A DNA stretch of 64,000 nucleotides from Alphaproteobacteria bacterium (GCA_030041335.1 JASHOB010000071.1:32146-96145); one strand, 5' to 3'. Positions 1 to 9,516 are shown, counted from the stretch's first letter. Notes: a model not told the origin generated them from the letters alone. Translations and numbers: made by a program.

Positions 1-133
1 GCGCCGCGGCGTCGGGGTGGAGATAGCAGCCCGACCGGACGTAGACCGGCTTGCCGGTAAAGTTGCGCGGCGTGGCATAGGCTATGTCAAGGACGACGCC
101 ATGGCTTTCAGCACTGATCTCGAGCAATCTCAT
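1..133 (-). CDS. D-alanyl-D-alanine dipeptidase (VanX/DdpX family), N-terminal part only
   Basis: Only the first 44 codons lie in the window; the gene reads leftward off the edge. The peptide begins M-R-L-L-E and then shows the family pattern of zinc D-Ala-D-Ala dipeptidases (peptidase M15D): LDIAYAT at residues 15-21, NFTGKPVY at 24-31, and Cys36 and His39 in the Cys-x-Leu-His stretch that follows. Family members cleave D-Ala-D-Ala in cell-wall turnover. The zinc ligands and catalytic residues lie further in and cannot be seen, so activity cannot be judged. The gene is divergent from tsaB with 51 bp between start codons, so the two promoters must overlap or sit back to back. Confidence 0.75.
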   Translation of the reverse strand, partial: MRLLEISAESHGVVLDIAYATPRNFTGKPVYVRSGCYLHPDAAA

Positions 134-184
134 GGCGGAAAAATGGACCGAGTCGGGTGATGTTTCAGCTGTTATTTTGGCGCG

Positions 185-850
185 ATGCTCGTTCTCGGCC
201 TCGATAGCGCCGGCCAGGGGGCATCGGCCGCGCTGCTGCGCGACGGCAGTGTGGTTGCCGCACGTGCTGCCGCGGCGGACCGCAGCCAGGCCGAGATCCT
301 GTTGCCGATGATCGCCGAGGTGCTGGGCGAAGCGCACACCGATCCACTGGGACTCGATCTGATCGCGACCACGACCGGGCCCGGCTCGTTTACCGGTTTG
401 CGCATCGCCATCGCGACCGCGCGCGGGCTGGCGCTGGCTGCAGGTGTACCCGCAGTCGGGGTGTCGCGTCTCGCCGCGGTCGCCGCGCGTTTTCCGCCCG
501 AGCGGCGGGCGGGACGCGGCCTATTGGTGGCACTCGACACGCGTCGTGACGATTTTTTCCTCCAGCTTTTCACCGACACGGAGGGGGATCCACATCTCGC
601 CAGCGCAGAAAGAGCGGCGAGCGCGCTACCCGACATTCCCCTTTTGCTGGCGGGTGATGCCGCGCCGCGGCTGGCAGCAGCGCTCAAGGGACGAGACATT
701 GCGATTGCACGCGGCTTCGATTTTCCCTGCGCCGAAGAAGTGGCGCGGCTCGGCGCGATCCTATCGAGGGATGGCACGGCCAGCCCTCCCCGTCCCTTCT
801 ATTTGCGCGCGCCGGACACCACACTGCCCCGCAGGGCTGCGTCGTCGTGA
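185..850 (+). CDS. tsaB: tRNA threonylcarbamoyladenosine biosynthesis protein TsaB
   Basis: TsaB (YeaZ) is the non-catalytic partner of TsaD in the complex that places threonylcarbamoyl on A37 of ANN-decoding tRNAs. The 221-residue protein has the ASKHA-type start with LGLDSA at 4-9 and the diagnostic GPGSFTGLR stretch at 65-73 followed by ARGLA. Length is normal for the family. The ATG at 185 gives a standard N-terminus. Its stop overlaps the GTG of rimI by four bases, and the tsaB-rimI pair is widely conserved in proteobacteria, which supports both calls. Confidence 0.96.
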   Translation: MLVLGLDSAGQGASAALLRDGSVVAARAAAADRSQAEILLPMIAEVLGEAHTDPLGLDLIATTTGPGSFTGLRIAIATARGLALAAGVPAVGVSRLAAVAARFPPERRAGRGLLVALDTRRDDFFLQLFTDTEGDPHLASAERAASALPDIPLLLAGDAAPRLAAALKGRDIAIARGFDFPCAEEVARLGAILSRDGTASPPRPFYLRAPDTTLPRRAASS

Positions 851-1320
851 GCGGCGAGCTCAGACTGCTGCTGCGCTCGGAACTGGGCGCCCTGGCCAAG
901 CTCCATGCCCAGTGTTTCCCGGTAGATCCCTGGACCGTGCGCGACTTCATGGAATTGTTGGCCATCCGGGGGGCCAGCGGTCATCTCGCAACCTCGCCGG
1001 ACACCGGCATCGTCGCCTTCATTCTCGACCTTATCGGTCCCGACGATGCCGAGATCCTGACCATTGGCGTGGCGCCGGGCGCGCGCCGCCGCGGCTTGGC
1101 ACGCGCCTTGATCGCCGATCTTTCCAAGCGCGCCCGGCAACGTGGCGCGCGCCGCGTTCTCCTCGAAGTCGCGGCCGACAACAAAGCCGCGATCTCGCTC
1201 TATAGCTCGGTCGGATTTATTCTGCTCGGCGAGCGGCCCGGCTACTATAAGTCACCGTCCGGCAGGGCCGATGCTTTGATTTTCGGCTTGTCTCTGTCGC
1301 GTGAAGTCGATCATCCATAG
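847..1320 (+). CDS. rimI: [Ribosomal protein bS18]-alanine N-acetyltransferase RimI
   Basis: This GNAT enzyme acetylates the N-terminal alanine of ribosomal protein S18. In the 157-residue product the acetyl-CoA binding motif A is visible as V-A-P followed by R-R-G-L-A (76-85). The RimI-type motif B follows as EVAADNKAAISLY (107-119), with Asn112 and Tyr119, then GFILLGERPGYY. It starts with GTG inside the end of tsaB (GTGA overlap), so translation is probably coupled. The gene order tsaB-rimI supports RimI over a generic GNAT protein. Confidence 0.93.
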   Translation: MSGELRLLLRSELGALAKLHAQCFPVDPWTVRDFMELLAIRGASGHLATSPDTGIVAFILDLIGPDDAEILTIGVAPGARRRGLARALIADLSKRARQRGARRVLLEVAADNKAAISLYSSVGFILLGERPGYYKSPSGRADALIFGLSLSREVDHP

Positions 1321-1406
1321 ACAAGCGATGGTCAATTCTTGTAATTTGATTGTCAGGAACGCCTGGGATTTCTCGAGTAATTGCAGAATTAGAGGCTAAG
1401 GCCGCA

Positions 1407-1817
1407 ATGACCGACAAAAGCAATAATAAGGATCTGTTGACACTGACGACCGATATCGTATCGGCCCATGTTTCAAACAACACGGTAGCGGTCGCCGACC
1501 TGCCGCAATTGATCAACCAAGTCTATCAGTCTTTGTCAGGCATCGGCAAAACCCCGACAGCGGCGCCGCGCCCGCAGCCGGCGGTGCCGATCAAACGCTC
1601 GGTTCATCCCGATCACATCATTTGCCTCGAAGACGGCAAGAAGCTCAAGATGCTGAAGCGGCATTTGATGACCGCCTACAAGCTGACGCCCGAGGCCTAT
1701 CGCGAGCGTTGGAGTCTGCCGCCGGACTATCCGATGGTGGCGCCGAATTACGCCAAGCAGCGTTCGCGTCTCGCCAAGGAAATCGGCCTCGGCACGCGCG
1801 GCCGCAAGAGCGGCTGA
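1407..1817 (+). CDS. mucR: MucR/Ros family zinc-finger-like transcriptional regulator
   Basis: MucR/Ros proteins are H-NS-like global regulators of alphaproteobacteria that bind AT-rich DNA and control exopolysaccharide, motility and cell-cycle genes. The 136-residue product has the family's N-terminal oligomerisation region and a C-terminal DNA-binding region. Landmarks are SVHPDHIICLEDGKK (65-79), LKRHL (83-87), LTPEAYRERW (93-102), DYPMVAP (107-113) and RSRLAKEIGLG (119-129). The classic Cys2His2 ligands are changed: Cys73 is kept, the second Cys is Asp76, His86 is kept, and the His pair at 90-91 is Ala-Tyr. The ATG at 1407 is preferred over an ATG at 1350 because it follows a purine-rich AGAGG and matches family N-termini. 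It lies between rimI and fur, a common alphaproteobacterial order. Confidence 0.92.
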   Translation: MTDKSNNKDLLTLTTDIVSAHVSNNTVAVADLPQLINQVYQSLSGIGKTPTAAPRPQPAVPIKRSVHPDHIICLEDGKKLKMLKRHLMTAYKLTPEAYRERWSLPPDYPMVAPNYAKQRSRLAKEIGLGTRGRKSG

Positions 1818-1901
1818 CCGCGGGTCGCCGGTTCGCGGCGCCCGCCACATCTTTGGCAACCCGCGACGCGGTAGCGTGGCCCGAATCGGCTGCGGCCGGC
1901 G

Positions 1902-1930
1902 CTGGCATGACCGGTGCTTTGGGCTATAAT
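1902..1930 (+). promoter_or_regulatory. sigma-70-type promoter of fur
   Basis: A perfect -10 hexamer TATAAT (1925-1930) has a CTGGCA box 17 bp upstream (1902-1907) that matches four of six -35 positions. It lies 32 bp before the fur ATG at 1962. Spacing and position are right for a fur promoter. It has not been tested against other sigma factors. Confidence 0.55.
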
Positions 1931-1961
1931 CCCGGCGAGAGGCACATCTGACACGGGCGGA

Positions 1962-2408
1962 ATGACATCGCGGCTGGAACAATTGTGTATCGATAAAGGG
2001 CTGAAGATGACAGATCAGCGCCGCGTCATCGCCCGGGTTCTGTCGGAAGCGGTGGATCACCCCGATGTCGAGCGCGTCTACCGCCGCGCGGTCGAGATCG
2101 ATCCGAAGATCAGCATCGCCACGGTTTATCGGACCGTACGTTTGTTCGAGGAAGCCAACATCCTGACGCGCCACGATTTCGGCGATGGCCGCGCGCGCTA
2201 TGAGGAGATGACCGGCGATCACCATGATCATCTGATCGATGTGCAATCCGGCCGTGTCATCGAGTTTCGCAACGAAGAGATCGAAAAATTGCAACAAACC
2301 GTCGCCGCCAATCTCGGCTATGCGCTCGTTGGCCACCGCCTCGAACTCTATGCCGTGCCCCAGGCGAAGGGCAGCAGCGAGACCACGCAGGCCAAGGCCA
2401 AGAAATGA
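1962..2408 (+). CDS. fur: Fur family metal-responsive transcriptional regulator (Fur/Mur type)
   Basis: This 148-residue protein has the winged helix of Fur repressors, with recognition helix region ISIATVYRTVRLFEEANI at 50-67, and the metal-site run HHDH at 87-90. The CxxC pair that normally follows HHDH as a structural zinc site is absent: residues 93-96 are D-V-Q-S. This is the state seen in alphaproteobacterial Fur/Mur proteins, which respond to manganese or iron. The ATG at 1962 is chosen over an ATG at 1914 because the family starts a few residues before the first helix and the promoter-like TATAAT lies between them. Its stop overlaps the olsB start (ATGA). Whether it senses Mn or Fe cannot be told from sequence. 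Confidence 0.92.
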   Translation: MTSRLEQLCIDKGLKMTDQRRVIARVLSEAVDHPDVERVYRRAVEIDPKISIATVYRTVRLFEEANILTRHDFGDGRARYEEMTGDHHDHLIDVQSGRVIEFRNEEIEKLQQTVAANLGYALVGHRLELYAVPQAKGSSETTQAKAKK

Positions 2409-3268
2409 GCGACGTCGCAGTGGTGAAGGAAAGCGCTCCCGATGGCGGGCGTCCCGTCGACATTCGCTCCGGCTCGCTGCAGGTGCGATTGGCCGAGAAC
2501 GCCGCCGACATCGACGCGGTCCAGGCGTTGCGCTATCGCGTATTCTATAATGAGATGGGTGCGCAGCCGACGCCGGAAATGGCGCGGCAGCGGCGCGATT
2601 TCGACGAGTTCGACGCGCATTGCGACCATCTCATCGCCATCGACCATGCGCTCGGCGACGGGCCCGAGGCGGTGATCGGCACCTACCGCTATATCCGCCG
2701 GCCGGCGGCGAAGAAACTCGGGCGCTTCTATTCCGAAGCCGAATACGACGTGTCGAACATCATCGCGTTTGCCGGCGAAATTCTGGAGCTGGGCCGCTCC
2801 TGCGTCGATATGCGCGCGCGCAACCACACCACGCTGCAGATGATGTGGCGCGGCAATGCAGCTTATGTCTTCCACCACAAGATTGATCTGATGTTCGGTT
2901 GCGCCAGCCTGCCCGGCATCGATCCCGATAAATTGGCGGCGCCTTTATCCTATCTTCATCAGCATCGCCTGGCCGAGCCGGCGCTCAGACCGCGCGCCTT
3001 GCCCGGACGCTATGTCGAAATGGACCGTCTCGAACCGGGAAGCTACGACCCGATCGCGGCGGAGGCGGAACTGCCGCCCCTGGTTAAGGGGTATCTGCGG
3101 CTCGGCGGTTTCGTCGGCGACGGTGCGGTGATCGATCATCAGTTCAACACCACGGATGTCTCGATCGTGGTCAAGTGCGCCGCGGTCTCGGAGAAATATT
3201 ATCGCAGCTACGTGCGTCGCGCGCAAAACGCGGGCGTGACCTGGAATCCGATCGACGGCAAACAATGA
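2405..3268 (+). CDS. olsB: OlsB-like L-ornithine N-alpha-acyltransferase (hemolysin-like GNAT)
   Basis: OlsB transfers a 3-hydroxyacyl chain from ACP to ornithine, the first step of ornithine lipid synthesis. The 287-residue product has the family layout: ALRYRVFYNEMG near residue 40, RRDFDEFDAHCDHL near 65, a VIGTYR motif, GEILELGRSCV, and the FGCASLPG stretch in the middle. It overlaps fur upstream and the acyltransferase gene downstream by four bases each. In rhizobia olsB is followed by olsA, and the same pair occurs here, which raises confidence in the ornithine-lipid role over an unspecified hemolysin-like acyltransferase. Confidence 0.82.
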   Translation: MSDVAVVKESAPDGGRPVDIRSGSLQVRLAENAADIDAVQALRYRVFYNEMGAQPTPEMARQRRDFDEFDAHCDHLIAIDHALGDGPEAVIGTYRYIRRPAAKKLGRFYSEAEYDVSNIIAFAGEILELGRSCVDMRARNHTTLQMMWRGNAAYVFHHKIDLMFGCASLPGIDPDKLAAPLSYLHQHRLAEPALRPRALPGRYVEMDRLEPGSYDPIAAEAELPPLVKGYLRLGGFVGDGAVIDHQFNTTDVSIVVKCAAVSEKYYRSYVRRAQNAGVTWNPIDGKQ

Positions 3269-4113
3269 CGGCGCAACTTCTTCGCCTTGTGAGAATCGTG
3301 CTTTACGTTGGCTTGACGCTGCCGTTGATGCCGGTGCAAGCAGTCGCGGTCGTGCTCAATCTCAGGCTCGCCCGCACCTTGCCGCGTTGGTATCACCGCC
3401 TGGCGTGCCGGGTGCTTGGCATTCGCCTGGTGTTTGACGGCAAGCCCGTCGAACCCGCTCCGGCGCTCTATGTTGTCAATCATACCGGCTACCTCGACAT
3501 CGAGATCTTAGGCGCGGCCCTCGAAGCCTCGTTTGTTTCCAAGGCCGATGTCGCGAACTGGCCGTGGTTCGGGTGGCTCGCCAAGCTGCAGCGCAGCGTC
3601 TTCATCGAACGCTCGCGATCGGCGGCAGACGGCCACCGCAGCGCCATTGTCGAACGTCTCGACCAAGGCGATCGGCTGATCCTGTTTCCGGAGGGCACCA
3701 GCAGCGACGGCGGCCATGTTCTGCCGTTCAAATCGAGTTTGTTCAGCGTCGCCGAATATCGGCACAAGGGCGTGCCGATCACGGTGCAGCCGATCGCGGT
3801 GGCCTACACGCATCTCGACGGTATCCCGCTCGGCCGGTCGTTTCGGCCATTCTTCGCCTGGTATGGCGACATGGATCTGGCACCGCATCTGTGGACCGCG
3901 CTCGCCATGGGCGTGCTGACGGTCGAAATGACGTTCTTCCCTCCGGTGACGATCGATCAGTTCGCCTCGCGCAAGGAACTGGCGGCACACTGCTATCGCG
4001 TCATCAGCGAAGGCGTGGCGGCATCGATCGCCGGGCGCAAGCCAACGCCCGCCGCCGCCGCCCGCCGTCAGCGCCCGAAGCGCCGGGTGCCGCAACCGAT
4101 CCGCGTTTCATGA
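3265..4113 (+). CDS. olsA: 1-acyl-glycerol-3-phosphate-type acyltransferase (OlsA/PlsC family)
   Basis: The 282-residue protein belongs to the PlsC-like acyltransferases. Motif I is NHTGYLD at 72-78 (His73, Asp78: the HX4D catalytic pair), motif III is FPEGTSS at 141-147, and VFIER lies at 112-116. A hydrophobic segment at about 10-32 should anchor it to the inner membrane. Following olsB with an ATGA overlap, it most likely O-acylates lyso-ornithine lipid. A role as phosphatidic acid synthase cannot be excluded. An ATG further upstream in the same frame lies inside olsB and is less likely. Confidence 0.8.
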   Translation: MTAQLLRLVRIVLYVGLTLPLMPVQAVAVVLNLRLARTLPRWYHRLACRVLGIRLVFDGKPVEPAPALYVVNHTGYLDIEILGAALEASFVSKADVANWPWFGWLAKLQRSVFIERSRSAADGHRSAIVERLDQGDRLILFPEGTSSDGGHVLPFKSSLFSVAEYRHKGVPITVQPIAVAYTHLDGIPLGRSFRPFFAWYGDMDLAPHLWTALAMGVLTVEMTFFPPVTIDQFASRKELAAHCYRVISEGVAASIAGRKPTPAAAARRQRPKRRVPQPIRVS

Positions 4114-5447
4114 CTGAACCGCGCCCTGCAAGCCGCAAGCTTCACATCAAGACTTCCGGCTGCCAGATGAATGTCTATGATTCGGGGCGGATCGCCGATT
4201 TGCTGGCGCCGTTGGGTTTCGCGGTCAGTGACACCGCCGCCGACGCCGACCTTGTCATTCTCAATACCTGCCACGTGCGCGAGAAGGCGGCCGAGAAGCT
4301 CTATTCCGACGTCGGCCGGCTACGTCCTTTGAAGGCGGCCAAACGCGACGGCGGCGGGCGGATGCTGGTCGCGGTCGCGGGCTGCGTCGCGCAGGCCGAA
4401 GGTGCCGAGATCCGCGCGCGGGCGCCCGAGGTGGACATCGTGTTGGGGCCGCAGACCTATCACCGTCTGCCCGAGATGGTCGCGCAGGCGGCGCGCCAGA
4501 AAGGGCTGGTGCTCGACACCGATTTTCCCGCGGAGGCCAAATTCGATTTCCTGCCGCCGACCGATACCGCGCCGGGCGTGAGCGCCTTTCTGTCGATCCA
4601 GGAAGGTTGCGACAAATTCTGCACCTTCTGCGTCGTGCCGTACACGCGCGGGGCCGAATATTCGCGGCCGCCGGCGTCAATCATCAGTGAAGCGCGGCGG
4701 CTGGTGCAATTGGGCGCGCGCGAGCTCACGCTCCTGGGGCAGAACGTCAACGCCTACCGCTGCGATGGCTGGGGCCTCGGCCGGTTGATCGGCGCGCTAG
4801 CGACAATTCCGAGTCTCGCGCGGATTCGCTACACCACGTCGCATCCGCGCGAGGTCGATGACGAGCTGATAGCGGCGCATCGCGACATCGACACGCTGAT
4901 GCCGTTCCTGCATCTGCCGGTGCAGTCGGGTTCCGACCGCGTGCTCGAAGCGATGAACCGGCGCCACACCGCCGACGATTATCGCCGCATTGTCGATCGG
5001 CTGCGCCGGGCGCGGCCCGACCTCGCCCTCTCGTCGGATTTCATCGCCGGCTTCCCCGGCGAGAGTGACGCTGATTTTGAAGCCACCATGAAGCTCGTGC
5101 GCGATGTCACCTTTGCTCAAGCGTTTTCCTTCAAATACAGCGTTCGGCCCGGCACTCCAGCGGCGGCGATGGCGCGCCAAGTACCCGACACGGTCAAGGC
5201 GGCGCGGCTCGCCGTTCTGCAGGAGCTGCTTTCGGCGCAACAACGCGCCTTCAATCGTGCCTCGATCGGGCGGGAGCTGGCGGTGCTGTTCGAGAAATCG
5301 GGCCGTCACGCGGGTCAGCTGGTCGGCCGCAGCCCTTATCTCCAGGCGGTGCATGCCGACGCCCCCGATGCCATGATCGGCGCGGTGGCGACGGTTCGCG
5401 TGACCGCGCTCGGCGCCAACAGTCTTGCCGGCGAGGTCGTGCCATGA
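4110..5447 (+). CDS. miaB: tRNA-2-methylthio-N6-dimethylallyladenosine synthase MiaB
   Basis: MiaB is a radical-SAM methylthiotransferase that modifies A37 of tRNAs reading UNN codons. The 445-residue product has the N-terminal UPF0004 domain with three cluster cysteines (Cys18, Cys54, Cys92), the radical-SAM CxxxCxxC (Cys167, Cys171, Cys174) and a C-terminal TRAM domain. TSGCQMN at 15-21 is typical. The ATG at 4110 overlaps the preceding stop by four bases; a longer reading frame starting at 3564 lies inside olsA and is rejected. miaB followed by the phoH-like gene and ybeY is a conserved cluster. Confidence 0.97.
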   Translation: MTEPRPASRKLHIKTSGCQMNVYDSGRIADLLAPLGFAVSDTAADADLVILNTCHVREKAAEKLYSDVGRLRPLKAAKRDGGGRMLVAVAGCVAQAEGAEIRARAPEVDIVLGPQTYHRLPEMVAQAARQKGLVLDTDFPAEAKFDFLPPTDTAPGVSAFLSIQEGCDKFCTFCVVPYTRGAEYSRPPASIISEARRLVQLGARELTLLGQNVNAYRCDGWGLGRLIGALATIPSLARIRYTTSHPREVDDELIAAHRDIDTLMPFLHLPVQSGSDRVLEAMNRRHTADDYRRIVDRLRRARPDLALSSDFIAGFPGESDADFEATMKLVRDVTFAQAFSFKYSVRPGTPAAAMARQVPDTVKAARLAVLQELLSAQQRAFNRASIGRELAVLFEKSGRHAGQLVGRSPYLQAVHADAPDAMIGAVATVRVTALGANSLAGEVVP

Positions 5448-6466
5448 CGCCGCCGCGTGAGAGCGCGATCACCGTGCAGATGCAGTTCGACGACAATTCG
5501 CTGCTACCCGAATTGTTCGGCGAGCGCGACCGCAATCTCGAGCGCATCGAGGAGAAGCTGGGCGTCGCCCTGGTGTCGCGCGGCAACCGACTGATGATCT
5601 CCGGCGCCGACGGCAATGCCGAGGTGGCGCGGAACGCGCTCGATAATCTCTACCGCGGGCTGCAACGGGGCCATGCCGTTGACACCGCCACCCTCGACGC
5701 GGCGCTGCGTCATGCCGCGGCATCGGGCAAGGGGCGTTGGGAGCACGGCGACGACATCCACACCAAGAAACGCCGCATCTCGCCACGCAGCCCCAATCAG
5801 GCCGACTATATCCGCGCGCTCAGGAACTATGATTTGGTGTTCGGGCTCGGCCCTGCCGGTACCGGCAAGACCTATCTCGCGGTCGCAACCGCGGTCGACA
5901 TGCTGATGAGCGGCCAGATCGAACGCATCGTCCTGTCGCGCCCCGCTGTCGAAGCGGGCGAGCGGCTGGGCTTCCTCCCCGGCGATCTCAAGGAAAAAGT
6001 CGATCCCTATTTGCGGCCGCTCTACGACGCGCTCTACGACATGCTGCCCGGCGACCAGGTGATGAAGCGAATCGCCTCGGGCGAAATCGAAATTGCGCCA
6101 CTCGCCTTTATGCGCGGCCGCACGCTCGCCCGGTCCTTCGTCATACTCGACGAGGCGCAGAACACCACCCCGGTACAGATGAAAATGTTTCTAACGCGGC
6201 TCGGCGAGGATGCGCGCATGGCGGTGACCGGCGACCTCACGCAGATCGACTTGCCGGCTGGCGCCGAATGCGGTCTTGAGGATGCGCTCGCCACGCTCGA
6301 CGGCACCGAGGGTGTCGCCACCGTGCAATTCGACGACAGCGATGTCGTGCGCCACCCGCTGGTCGCACGCATCGTCCGGGCCTATGATCGGCGCGACCAT
6401 CAGCGCAGCACCCGCCGCGCGGCGTCACGCGCCAAAGCCGACGATGAAAGACGCTCCCGCAGCTAA
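5444..6466 (+). CDS. ybeZ: PhoH-like ATPase (YbeZ)
   Basis: The 340-residue protein is a P-loop ATPase of the PhoH family. Walker A is GPAGTGKT (136-143) and Walker B is VILDEAQN (233-240). An N-terminal KH-like segment with [11 protein letters not shown] lies around 31-41. Family members work with YbeY in RNA metabolism, and ybeY follows directly with overlap. Its ATG overlaps the miaB stop (ATGA). Confidence 0.94.
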   Translation: MTPPRESAITVQMQFDDNSLLPELFGERDRNLERIEEKLGVALVSRGNRLMISGADGNAEVARNALDNLYRGLQRGHAVDTATLDAALRHAAASGKGRWEHGDDIHTKKRRISPRSPNQADYIRALRNYDLVFGLGPAGTGKTYLAVATAVDMLMSGQIERIVLSRPAVEAGERLGFLPGDLKEKVDPYLRPLYDALYDMLPGDQVMKRIASGEIEIAPLAFMRGRTLARSFVILDEAQNTTPVQMKMFLTRLGEDARMAVTGDLTQIDLPAGAECGLEDALATLDGTEGVATVQFDDSDVVRHPLVARIVRAYDRRDHQRSTRRAASRAKADDERRSRS

Positions 6467-6935
6467 AACGTTGATCATCGATGTGGCGATGCCATGCGCC
6501 CTCTGGCGCCGCGAACTGCCCGGAGCGGCTCGTCTCGCGCGTGAGACCGCGCGAGCGGTTCTGGCCGATGCCGCCATTGGCGCCGCCGAAGTGAGCCTGG
6601 TGCTGAGCGACGACGGCGAGGTGCGGCAGCTGAACCGGCGCTGGCGTGGCAAGGATGCACCGACCAACGTCCTATCGTTTCCCACTGGAGAAACGCGCAT
6701 GTTGGGTGACGTGGTGTTGGCGTTCGAGACCGTGGTGCGGGAGGCCGAGGAGGGCAACAGACCTCTCGTCCATCATTTCCGTCATCTCGTCGTCCATGGC
6801 GTGTTGCATCTCCTCGGCCACGATCATGAAGCCGAAAGCGACGCGCTACGGATGGAAGACCGCGAGCGCCGCATTCTCCGGGAATTCGGCGTGCCCGACC
6901 CCTATCGCGTCGGGAACCGGTGCGATCATGGCTGA
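6444..6935 (+). CDS. ybeY: Endoribonuclease YbeY (16S rRNA 3' maturation)
   Basis: YbeY is a single-strand endoribonuclease needed for rRNA processing and ribosome quality control. The 163-residue product has the zinc site H-x3-H-x5-H as His118, His122 and His128 within HGVLHLLGHDH, and the upstream TNVLSFP motif (74-80). The ATG at 6444 is used; the longer frame from 6276 lies within the PhoH-like gene. It overlaps its upstream neighbour by 23 bases and its downstream neighbour by 8. Confidence 0.96.
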   Translation: MKDAPAAKTLIIDVAMPCALWRRELPGAARLARETARAVLADAAIGAAEVSLVLSDDGEVRQLNRRWRGKDAPTNVLSFPTGETRMLGDVVLAFETVVREAEEGNRPLVHHFRHLVVHGVLHLLGHDHEAESDALRMEDRERRILREFGVPDPYRVGNRCDHG

Positions 6936-7815
6936 ATCCCCCCCAACCCATGACAAGCCCCTCGCCGGGCTGCGCCAGTGGCTGCGGCAATGGCGGCGCG
7001 GTGACGCGCCCGAAGACGATCTGCGCCGAGAACTCGAAGAGGTGATCGAGGAACACGAACAGGAAGAACCGATCGATGTCCATGAACGGCGGCTCTTGTC
7101 CAACATTCTCAAGCTGCCCGAGCTGAGCGCCGCGGAGATCATGGTGCCGCGCGCCGACATTGTGGCGCTGGCCGAAGACACGCCGTTCGAACAGGCGACA
7201 CGGCAGATGATAGAGCACGGCCATAGCCGCGTGCCCATCTATCGCGACACGCTCGACGACGTTGTCGGCATGCTGCACGTCAAGGACATGATGCCCTATG
7301 CCCTCGACCACAAACCGGTGCCGCTCGGGCGGATCGTGCGCAAGGTGCTATTCGTCGCTCCCTCCCTGCCGGTGCTGGACCTGTTGCTGCAGATGCGGTT
7401 GTCGCGCGTGCACATGGCGCTGGTGGTCGATGAGTTCGGCGGCATCGACGGGTTGGTGACGATCGAAGATGTCATCGAGCAGATCGTCGGCGAGATCGAG
7501 GATGAGCACGACGACGCCGATCGACCCATGATCATCGAACGTCCCGACGGCAGTCTCATCGCCGACGCCCGCACGCCGTTGTCGTCGCTCGAAAACCATG
7601 TCATCCCGGCGGCGCTTCTGGCGCAACTGGAGGACGAAGACGTCACCACGCTGGGCGGGCTTGTGACCATGCTCGCGGGCAAGGTGCCGGGCCGCAACGA
7701 GATCATCCGGCACCCGGCCGGGGTCGAATTCGAGGTGCTCGACGCCGATCCGCGCCGCGTTAAGCGGTTGCGGGTCCGAACCGCCCAACCCGCGACAAAA
7801 CCGACCGAAGCATGA
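6928..7815 (+). CDS. corC: CorC/HlyC family CBS-domain protein (YbeX-like)
   Basis: The 295-residue protein has a charged N-terminus, the PRADIVAL segment that opens the paired CBS domains, about residues 70-200 of CBS sequence including HSRVPIYRDTLDDVVGMLH, and the C-terminal CorC/HlyC transporter-associated domain. It lacks a transmembrane part, so it is the soluble type linked to magnesium/cobalt homeostasis and ribosome function. Position between ybeY and lnt is the standard ybeZYX-lnt order. Confidence 0.9.
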   Translation: MAESPPTHDKPLAGLRQWLRQWRRGDAPEDDLRRELEEVIEEHEQEEPIDVHERRLLSNILKLPELSAAEIMVPRADIVALAEDTPFEQATRQMIEHGHSRVPIYRDTLDDVVGMLHVKDMMPYALDHKPVPLGRIVRKVLFVAPSLPVLDLLLQMRLSRVHMALVVDEFGGIDGLVTIEDVIEQIVGEIEDEHDDADRPMIIERPDGSLIADARTPLSSLENHVIPAALLAQLEDEDVTTLGGLVTMLAGKVPGRNEIIRHPAGVEFEVLDADPRRVKRLRVRTAQPATKPTEA

Positions 7816-9434
7816 CCCGCGACAAATCCTCTCCGGCACTGCTGTTCCGTGCCACCGGTCCCTTGGCGCCGCTGCAAGGCTGGGCGACCTGGACGATCGG
7901 GCTGACCGGATGGCGGCGCTATCTCTATGCCGTGCTGATGGGCGCCATCGCCGCCGCGGCGCTGCCACCGGTCGATTTGACGCCGCTGCTTTTGGTTTCC
8001 TTCCCCTCGCTGATCTGGCTCAGCGACGGGATCACGCGGCGGGGCGCCGCGTTTTTCCTGGGCTGGAGCTTTGGCTTCGGTTTTTTTGTCGGTGGGCTCT
8101 ACTGGATCGGCGCCGCCCTGTTCGTCGATATCGACGCGTTCTGGTGGCTGATGCCGTTCGCAGTGCTCGGCATTCCGGCCGCGCTCGCGATCTTGACCGG
8201 CGCCGCCCTGTTGGCGGCGAACGAGGCCAAACGCTGGCTCCACCTCAGCGGCACGGCGCGCGTTTTGATGATCGCGGTCGCCTGGTGCGTGGCCGAATGG
8301 CTGCGCGGCCACATCCTCACGGGGTTTCCGTGGAACCTGATCGGCTATGCCTGGTCGGGCGCGTTCCCCGGTTCAGATCCGATGCTGCAGATCACTTCGG
8401 TCATCGGCATCTATGGCCTCTCCCTGATCACCGTCACCGCCGCCTGCCTGTTCGCGCGGTTGGGCGATTTCGACCGCGGCCGCGGCTGGGGGGGAGTGGC
8501 GGCCGTGCTGCTGATCGCAGTGCCGATGGCGGGCGGTGCTGCGCGCCTCAACCGCGCCGCGACGGACGTGCTACGTGGCATCACCATCCGGCTCGTGCAG
8601 CCCTCGATTCCCGAAGCACTCAAAAACGATCCCGACGCCGCCGCCGATAATCTGCGCCGGTTGCTGGCGCTCAGCACCGCGCCGACCCAAGCGCCACTAG
8701 CGGCGGTGGTGTGGCCGGAAGCGGCGGCGCCGCCCTTCCTCGATCGTGACGATGAACTGCGCCGCACCTTGGCCCTGGCGATGCCTTCGGGGGCGTTGCT
8801 GATGACGGGCGGCGTCACCACCAATGTTGCGCCCGCCAAACCCACCAGCATCTGGAACTCACTCCTCGTGATCGGGCCGAGCGGCGAGGTCATTGCGCGC
8901 TACGACAAGGCGCATCTTGTGCCGTTCGGCGAATATGTACCGCTGCGCAAAATCCTGCCGATGCGCAAGATCACCCCGGGGATGATGGATTTTTCTGCAG
9001 GGCCGGGACCGAAAACCCTGTCGCTGCCGGAGCTGCCCCCGGTCGCGCCGCTGATTTGCTACGAGGCGATCTTCCCGGGCGCTATTGTCGATGCTGCGCA
9101 ACGGCCGGATTGGCTCTTGAACATCACCAATGACGCCTGGTACGGCGTCACTTCCGGTCCCTTCCAGCACTTTGCGATTGCCCGCGTGCGCGCGGCCGAG
9201 GAAGGCTTGCCCCTGTTGCGCGCGGCCAATAACGGCATCACCGGCGCAATCGATCCATACGGCCGCGTCCTGAGCCGGCTCGATCTCGACGCGATCGGGG
9301 CGCTCGATGTGCCGCTGCCGACAGCATTGCCACCCACCCTTTATAGTCGATTCGGCGACAAGGGCTTTGCAATTCTATTGCTAATTGCGGCGATCGTTAG
9401 TCTGGTTTTGGGATATCGTGGCCTTCGGCACTAA
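7812..9434 (+). CDS. lnt: Apolipoprotein N-acyltransferase Lnt
   Basis: Lnt adds the third acyl chain to lipoproteins in the inner membrane. The 540-residue protein has several N-terminal membrane helices (roughly 35-245) and a periplasmic nitrilase-like domain. The catalytic triad is visible: Glu303 in VVWPEAA, Lys366 in YDKAHLVPFGEY and Cys416 in PLICYEAIFPG. A last helix lies near the C-terminus. It overlaps corC by four bases and closes the ybeZYX-lnt cluster. Confidence 0.97.
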   Translation: MTRDKSSPALLFRATGPLAPLQGWATWTIGLTGWRRYLYAVLMGAIAAAALPPVDLTPLLLVSFPSLIWLSDGITRRGAAFFLGWSFGFGFFVGGLYWIGAALFVDIDAFWWLMPFAVLGIPAALAILTGAALLAANEAKRWLHLSGTARVLMIAVAWCVAEWLRGHILTGFPWNLIGYAWSGAFPGSDPMLQITSVIGIYGLSLITVTAACLFARLGDFDRGRGWGGVAAVLLIAVPMAGGAARLNRAATDVLRGITIRLVQPSIPEALKNDPDAAADNLRRLLALSTAPTQAPLAAVVWPEAAAPPFLDRDDELRRTLALAMPSGALLMTGGVTTNVAPAKPTSIWNSLLVIGPSGEVIARYDKAHLVPFGEYVPLRKILPMRKITPGMMDFSAGPGPKTLSLPELPPVAPLICYEAIFPGAIVDAAQRPDWLLNITNDAWYGVTSGPFQHFAIARVRAAEEGLPLLRAANNGITGAIDPYGRVLSRLDLDAIGALDVPLPTALPPTLYSRFGDKGFAILLLIAAIVSLVLGYRGLRH

Positions 9435-9489
9435 CGCATTCTTAATCATTGCGCCGCTAAACGCTGACGAAATGTAATTCTTAAGTGTG

Positions 9490-9516
9490 TTGACCTCACG
9501 CAATACGTGCCATAAC
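9490..9516 (+). promoter_or_regulatory. possible promoter of the XRE regulator gene
   Basis: TTGACC (9490-9495) is a good -35 box. CATAAC at 9511-9516 is a weaker -10 candidate with a short 15-bp spacer. It lies in the 125-bp gap after lnt and about 45 bp before the next start codon. The spacing makes this a tentative call. Confidence 0.3.

Noticed and set aside
444..1205. 253-codon plus-strand frame across tsaB and rimI
   Set aside because: Overlaps two well-supported genes in another frame and is Arg/Pro-rich without motifs.
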